NCBI RefSeq assembly: GCF_045679555.1
Contig: NC_092091.1
Coordinates: forward strand, 70,198,517 to 70,262,516
Length of the DNA: 64,000 nt
Reading direction: 5' to 3'
Source: Salvelinus alpinus
Taxonomy: Eukaryota; Chordata; Actinopteri; Salmoniformes; Salmonidae
Every line of letters starts with the position of its first letter. The first letter of the stretch is position 1. A model generated the notes under the pieces. The model did not search any database. It worked only from the letters and a program-made list of their open reading frames with translations, and was not told where the DNA came from. This document shows, one piece after another, positions 59,423 to 64,000 of this stretch. The translations under genes and the position numbers were made by a program.

Positions 59423-60750
59423 ATTACAATAGATGCAATAATCGGAATGCATTATTTGTCACAAGTACTTGAAAACATGTGAATAAAACTGTAAATACAT
59501 TATGCTCTATACATACATACTGTATGCGCCTACAGTAGAAACGACAACACGATATACAGAAAATAAGGAACTTACTTTGATATGAACGCACTCATGTCCA
59601 AAGTTATTATTTGTAAGGAAAACAACAAGGAAGGCAAAGCAAGTGTTGGTCAATTTCTTCAACAGATGATCAGGTCTATATAATTATTAGACACATATTA
59701 GTAATGGAAAGGAAACACAGACTCTTTGTTTAAGTACTAATATTCTCCTTTCGTAATACAATTGTAAGCAGAAGTTGGTACTGAGTACAGTATATGATAG
59801 CTCTCCCCAGGTTCTGCAAAGTGTCTAAGACATCCTGTAACTCATATAGCCTCCCCAGTCCCCCTTGCGTGACTTTCCCTGGCAACAACATTTTAATAAA
59901 TCTAACCTTCCTCTGACAGCAGAAACCATCTTGTCAGCAATTAAAAGCTCAGAATTGGGTTTGACCGAAAATTGACCTTTCAGCACAAGTATAGGGTCAT
60001 AACAAGGTGAACGAGTCTAAGCATCTTCTGACAGGTGGCTGTTTTAATCATGCCTGCGGCAGCCTTGTGTTCTCAGAAAACCAGTCGTATTCTCAGAACC
60101 TCAGATAGCCAAGGTGGGTCCCAGACAGGAGGAGTATGAGAGTAGGCGGTTTCCGCCTTCTGATAGTGTCTGAAGGGCACAACACTCAAAACAGTTGTTA
60201 ACACACACAGAGGTCTCCTAAGAGCAGACCTTACAGTTTATCATAACACAATTTATTAACCCTTTAAAAGGTATGAGGCCTTGGTTTAACCCCTTCACGA
60301 GCGCCAGCAAGAAAGAAATTCGAATTCTTGCAAGACTGTGCAAATATATGCATACTTGATCTGCGCAAACATGAGTGAAGTGTGGTGGGATCTCCTCAAA
60401 GAGAGAAGTTTAAATTGCTCAGTAAATCCTCATAAATTGTCTGCAATGCTGAAATCGGCAACTTCTATGTGAATTAATGAGGGGGAGGAACACACCTCAA
60501 TTCAAACTGTTAGAAAATACAACTTGTTAGAAAATAATTTGAAATTGACAAGGTGAAACACAGCCTATAGATAATTAGCAGGCAGCGCGTGTTAACTGTC
60601 CTGTTGCGTAATAATCACATTTTGGAACAGTGAGTGTATTCTGACATCACGTGCATAAAACAACTCACACTGTGGCGAGCGTTAGAGATATTTGGAACTC
60701 ACATGTGAAAAGGTTAACAAGGCACACCGGTTAATTGAAATGCATTCCAG
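59423..60750. other. Unassigned AT-rich DNA, no gene seen
   Basis: No ORF of note, and no match by eye to the expected lipoxygenase exons 5-7 (which would encode counterparts of [15 protein letters not shown] or [12 protein letters not shown]). It may be retroelement remnant. Confidence 0.4.
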
Positions 60751-61010
60751 GTGACTACCTCATGAAGCTGGTTGAGAGAATGCCAAGAGTGTGCAAAGCT
60801 GTCAAGGCAAAGGGTGGCTACTTTGAAAAATCTCAAATCTCAAATATATTTTGACTTGTTGAACACTTTTTTTTGGTTACTACATGATTCCATATCTGTT
60901 ATTTCATAGTTTTGATGTCTTCACTATTATTCTACAATGTAGAAAATAGTAAAAATAAAGAAAAACACGAATGAGTAGGTGTGTCAACTTTGACACTTTG
61001 GGTACTGTAT
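60751..61010 (+). mobile_element. Truncated Tc1-like right end
   Basis: Matches the last 250 bp of the element at 39559-41023, from gaagctggttgagagaatgc to atgagtaggtgtgtcaactt. It is 5'-truncated and lies 80 bp upstream of lipoxygenase gene 2 exon 8. Confidence 0.88.
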
Positions 61011-61093
61011 GTCTTAAAATGTAATTATAGTAATATACACGTTCTCAATTATTGAAGCAAGCTATGATTTGTGTTTTGCACTTCCTTTCACAG

Positions 61094-61624
61094 CTGAAGC
61101 AGGATCCTGGAGAAGACAACCCCATCTTCCTTCCTACTGACTCTGAGTATGACTGGCTCCTGGCCAAGATCTTTGTGAGGAACGCAGACTTCGCTGAACA
61201 TGAGCTGAACTTTCACCTGCTGAGGACTCACCTGCTGGCTGAGGTGTTTGCCGTGTCGACACTGCGTAACCTACCAATGGTGCATCCCATCTACAAGGTA
61301 CCTACCTGGTGCTCTGTTTGCAGACAGTTTTCAACTGTTATTAAAAGAAATCTGTTATTATCCAATAACTGAATGTGTTTAACATGATAATTCAAGAGAA
61401 ACCTGAATTTGAAAAAATTCAATAGAAAATGCATGTATTTTTTTATAATTGAAAATTGGAGTAGATTGTAGTACAGTACAAAACATAGCTTCTTTAGTTG
61501 TGTATTTCATGTATGTTCGTTCCATCTTTCTCCATAGCTCCTGATCTCTCACTTCCACTACACTCTGCAGATCAATACTCTGGCTAGACAGGCCCTCATA
61601 TCAGAGAAGGGGGTGATCACAGAG
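61094..61624 (+). pseudogene. Lipoxygenase gene 2, coding exons 8-9 (intact frames)
   Basis: Exons 61094-61297 (204 nt) and 61538-61624 (87 nt) have the same lengths and phase 0 as gene 1 exons 8 and 9. Exon 8 retains DWLLAKI and both first iron-ligand histidines (HLLRTH). Exon 9 carries INTLARQAL, with Ala at the stereocontrol position. Exon 8 is about 82% identical to gene 1 in protein and contains a 69-bp perfectly identical block, unlike the strongly diverged exons 1-2. Splicing exon 4 (phase 2 end) directly to exon 8 (phase 0 start) would shift the frame. Exons 10-14 are not visible in the remaining 2.4 kb; they may lie beyond the window. Confidence 0.8.
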
Positions 61625-62194
61625 GTACTGCCTATTCTTATAGTGTTATGTTCTATAAAACACTAATACTTATGGAATGTCACAATGCTAGTGGAAACTG
61701 ATTGTATAAGTTAGCGCAGGGGTCTCCTACAGGTCGATCGCGACATACCAGTAGCTCGCCAAACAATTCTCATTCATTTTTAATGTTTTCCATCTGAAAC
61801 TGTCAAACAAATCTAACAAGTATTAGACACCATCTAATCAATGCAGCATTATCCCACCCCTGGTTCGCCACTATTGGCTTAAAAAGGGAAACCTCACACA
61901 ATATCTGCTAATTAATTTCTAGCAATATTGCTCCCGTCTGTTTGTGTGATGCGTGCGTTTGTCTATCACTCCGTCCGTGTGTAGTCAGTTGATGTGATAA
62001 CCGTATTGTGGGTTGACAGAAATACTTTCCCGAAAACCATCTTTTGAATTTTAGGACCCCTTTAGGTTAAACAAAATATTGAATTTAGCCTTCACTGTAG
62101 CCCATAGAAACACATTGATACTGTAAATCATAATGAATACGATTTTGAAGTGTCTGTCCTATATCTAGGATCTATAAGAAAGCTCAAAATATAC
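61625..62194. other. Intron-like DNA after exon 9, no feature
   Basis: No exon 10 counterpart (expected to encode an equivalent of [12 protein letters not shown]) is found. Confidence 0.4.
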
Positions 62195-62503
62195 ACCACC
62201 GTTCAAATGTTTGGGGTTACTTAGAAATGTCCTTGTTTTTGAAAGAAAAGCAAATTTTTTTGGTCCATTAAAATAACATCAAATTGATCAGAAATACATT
62301 GTTAATGTTGTAAATGACTATTGCAGATGGAAACGGATGATTTTTTATGGAATATTTACGTAGGCGTACAGAGTCCCATTATCAGCAACCATCACTCCTG
62401 TGTTCCAATGGCACGTTGTGTTAGCTAATCCAAGTTTATCATTTTAAAAGGCTAATTGATCATTAGTGAACCCTTTTGCAATTATGTTAGCACAGCTGAA
62501 AAC
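62195..62503 (+). mobile_element. 5' portion of another Tc1-like family
   Basis: Begins caccgttcaaatgtttgggg followed by ttacttagaaatgtccttg, and runs to gttagcacagctgaaaact. This is the left end and 5' flank of a salmonid Tc1-like element. It stops abruptly before any transposase codons. Confidence 0.75.
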
Positions 62504-63205
62504 TTCAGTCTCCAGTGTCAACGACCTCATCCCCAGTCCTGACATCTCCTTGCAGTACAACACAGTTAACAATGCCATCACTCTCATCAAACTTGCTTGC
62601 CGTGGAGCCTGGCTTGCCAAGGCCGACATCCATCTCCGCCTTGAAGGTGCTCTATCTCGAAACCTGCCATCTCTATGGAGTCTGTCGGGAGGGGCGGTAC
62701 TACATCTGTCCTCCTGACTTTTGGATGCCAGAGCAGCCCTCGAATGTTCGACACCTTAGCCAAGGCCCTGTTTTGGATTTAGCTGAACGTCAACAGACTT
62801 CCATTTATGTTCTGATGCTCGCCCTTCCATCAGGATAGGGGGTTTCTACAGTGGTTGTTGGTTTGCTGCCGCATGGCCTGCCAAACTTGCTTCCTCTCCT
62901 GCAGCCCCCTCCTCCGCCCTTTTCTAGTCTTAACTAATTGTAGGTGCTTCTCTCTGGGAGAATGACTGGTAGAAGGGCAATACTCAACCATTCCGACAAC
63001 TTTCCATGGTACACATTAACAAGGGCCGATCTAACTACCTCCCTATCAGGCGTTTCCTAAGATGTCTAACCTGGCTATCCATCACCCATCAGTTCCTTCT
63101 CAGAGCTGCACATTGTCATGACGTGGCCCTCTTTGGATATAGCAAGCACCAACTCTCTCTCTCTCACCACCTCTCTCTTCCCCCTACAACCAGGCTCTGT
63201 TAACT
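62504..63205 (+). pseudogene. Decayed DIRS/Ngaro-like reverse transcriptase and RNase H fragment
   Basis: Segments in alternating + frames resemble tyrosine-recombinase retrotransposon RT. They are SVNDLIPSPDISLQYNTVNN with AITLIK and AWLAKADI, then YGVCREGRYY, then FGCQSSPRMFDTLAKAL-like sequence near 62720-62780. Downstream, INKGRSNYLPIRRFLRCLTW and FLLRAAH (63006-63203) resemble the RNase H-like segment of these elements. Frameshifts and stops separate all of them. The assignment to DIRS rather than another RT class is a pattern judgement. Confidence 0.6.
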
Positions 63206-64000
63206 CAGGTCGTAAATTCCTGGAGGAGACTCTCTCCCTCATGCAGTATAGAGAGAGAAAGGTTCACAGTAGAACAAAGGAACTTATTCTACATCACAGA
63301 ACTGAACAATGTCCATGTTTTGGAGAATGTGTAAACGGTTGTTGAAGAATCCAGCTATGACTGGTCCATTTTGTGTAATGTTTGTGACCTCATGAGAGAC
63401 AATACAGCCTCATTACCATAACTCTGTTTATAAAAGAATCTCCATTATGAGTTTTGCATCTACTTATTGTATGTAATGAATGAGTAAAGATGAAACTATT
63501 TGTGAAATTATGTAATGTGATTTTAAACTGTTTAATGAAAGAGAATCCAATTCCCTTTAAAGTTAAAGTGAGTCATTGGCCCGCCCCATGAGCACAGACA
63601 TTGATTTGGCATCATGGGACATCCCTTTTCTGCTGTTCCGAATATAAACCTCACCTGGAGAAGCCCACTTCAGACCAAGCATACCTCGATTACCGAGAGG
63701 GCTAAGGGTTGAGTAGAGACCATGCGTACCTCGATCACAGACGGAGCTAAGGTTGCTGAATTCTTAACCATGCCACGTGGTTAAACTCTTCGGTACCAAT
63801 TTGTAGTCTGCAGCTAGGAATTAAGGACCTGGAATGCGAACACCGACACCCGCCGAAACAACTATTCTATATGAACATTTCTGAATGGGACTCTGAAGTA
63901 TCCATTCTAACCACAAAAGACTCCAGGGACGCAAAGAGAAGTTCAGATGAACTTTTCAACAGAAAGACTGACGATTCCAACAGAGATTACGACGACGCAC
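63206..64000 (+). other. Unclassified retroelement-like end with TATA-type promoter
   Basis: A short ORF tail (to 63345) is followed by AT-rich DNA, then a GC-richer block with gaatataaacctcacctgga (TATAAA-like at about 63643) and a G/A-rich leader. The leader contains two related copies of tacctcgat(t/c)ac...agggctaagg. It resembles a promoter/leader of an LTR or LINE element continuing beyond the window. Not identified. Confidence 0.3.

Overview
The window looks like a salmonid fish nuclear genome (salmon, trout or char). The evidence is the repeat content: salmonid-type tRNA-derived SINEs, at least five Tc1/mariner families (one with Sleeping Beauty-type termini), L2-like LINE 3' ends, TTAA-flanked non-autonomous elements, a hAT-like element with tagaggtcgaccgatt termini, and very large minisatellites. 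The real genes are split into vertebrate-style exons with GT/AG borders. There is no prokaryotic gene organisation.

Layout. (1) Positions 1-22.1 kb hold the 3' end of tbck (TBC1 domain-containing kinase-like, + strand). Only the last two coding exons are present, 12.8 kb apart. Between and around them lie a 6.2-kb array of 46-bp units, a 3.7-kb hAT-like element with another element nested in it, a LINE 3' end, a 2.7-kb array of 28-bp units, and a 1.1-kb array whose every unit repeats the 3' splice site of the terminal tbck exon. (2) Positions 23.4-34.8 kb hold a complete 14-coding-exon lipoxygenase gene (+ strand, 671 aa) with a TATA box, a non-coding first exon and all five iron ligands. (3) Positions 34.8-45 kb are almost entirely transposons: a Tc1 element with a SINE inserted in its terminal repeat, a Sleeping Beauty-type Tc1, a third Tc1 family, a TTAA-flanked element and an L2-like LINE fragment with an endonuclease ORF. 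(4) Positions 45.1-61.6 kb hold a second, tandem lipoxygenase copy. Its coding exons 1-4 and 8-9 are intact, but exons 5-7 are not found in the 11.3-kb gap, which instead holds minisatellites, a Tc1 copy and a full-length 5.4-kb Ty3/gypsy chromovirus-type retrotransposon. Exons 10-14 are not seen before the window ends. (5) Positions 61.6-64 kb contain a Tc1 fragment joined to a decayed DIRS/Ngaro-like reverse transcriptase and an unclassified, promoter-like retroelement end.

How it fits together. tbck and the two lipoxygenases are all on the + strand, but nothing ties tbck functionally to them. The lipoxygenases are a tandem duplication with equivalent exon borders and phases; a 69-bp block identical at every base within exon 8 suggests recent gene conversion. 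The strongest oddities are the reiterated tbck splice acceptor, an 11-nt self-priming signature in the gypsy element, and the C16 run that puts its chromodomain out of frame. Family assignments rest on recognisable motifs and recalled family features; no database search was possible.
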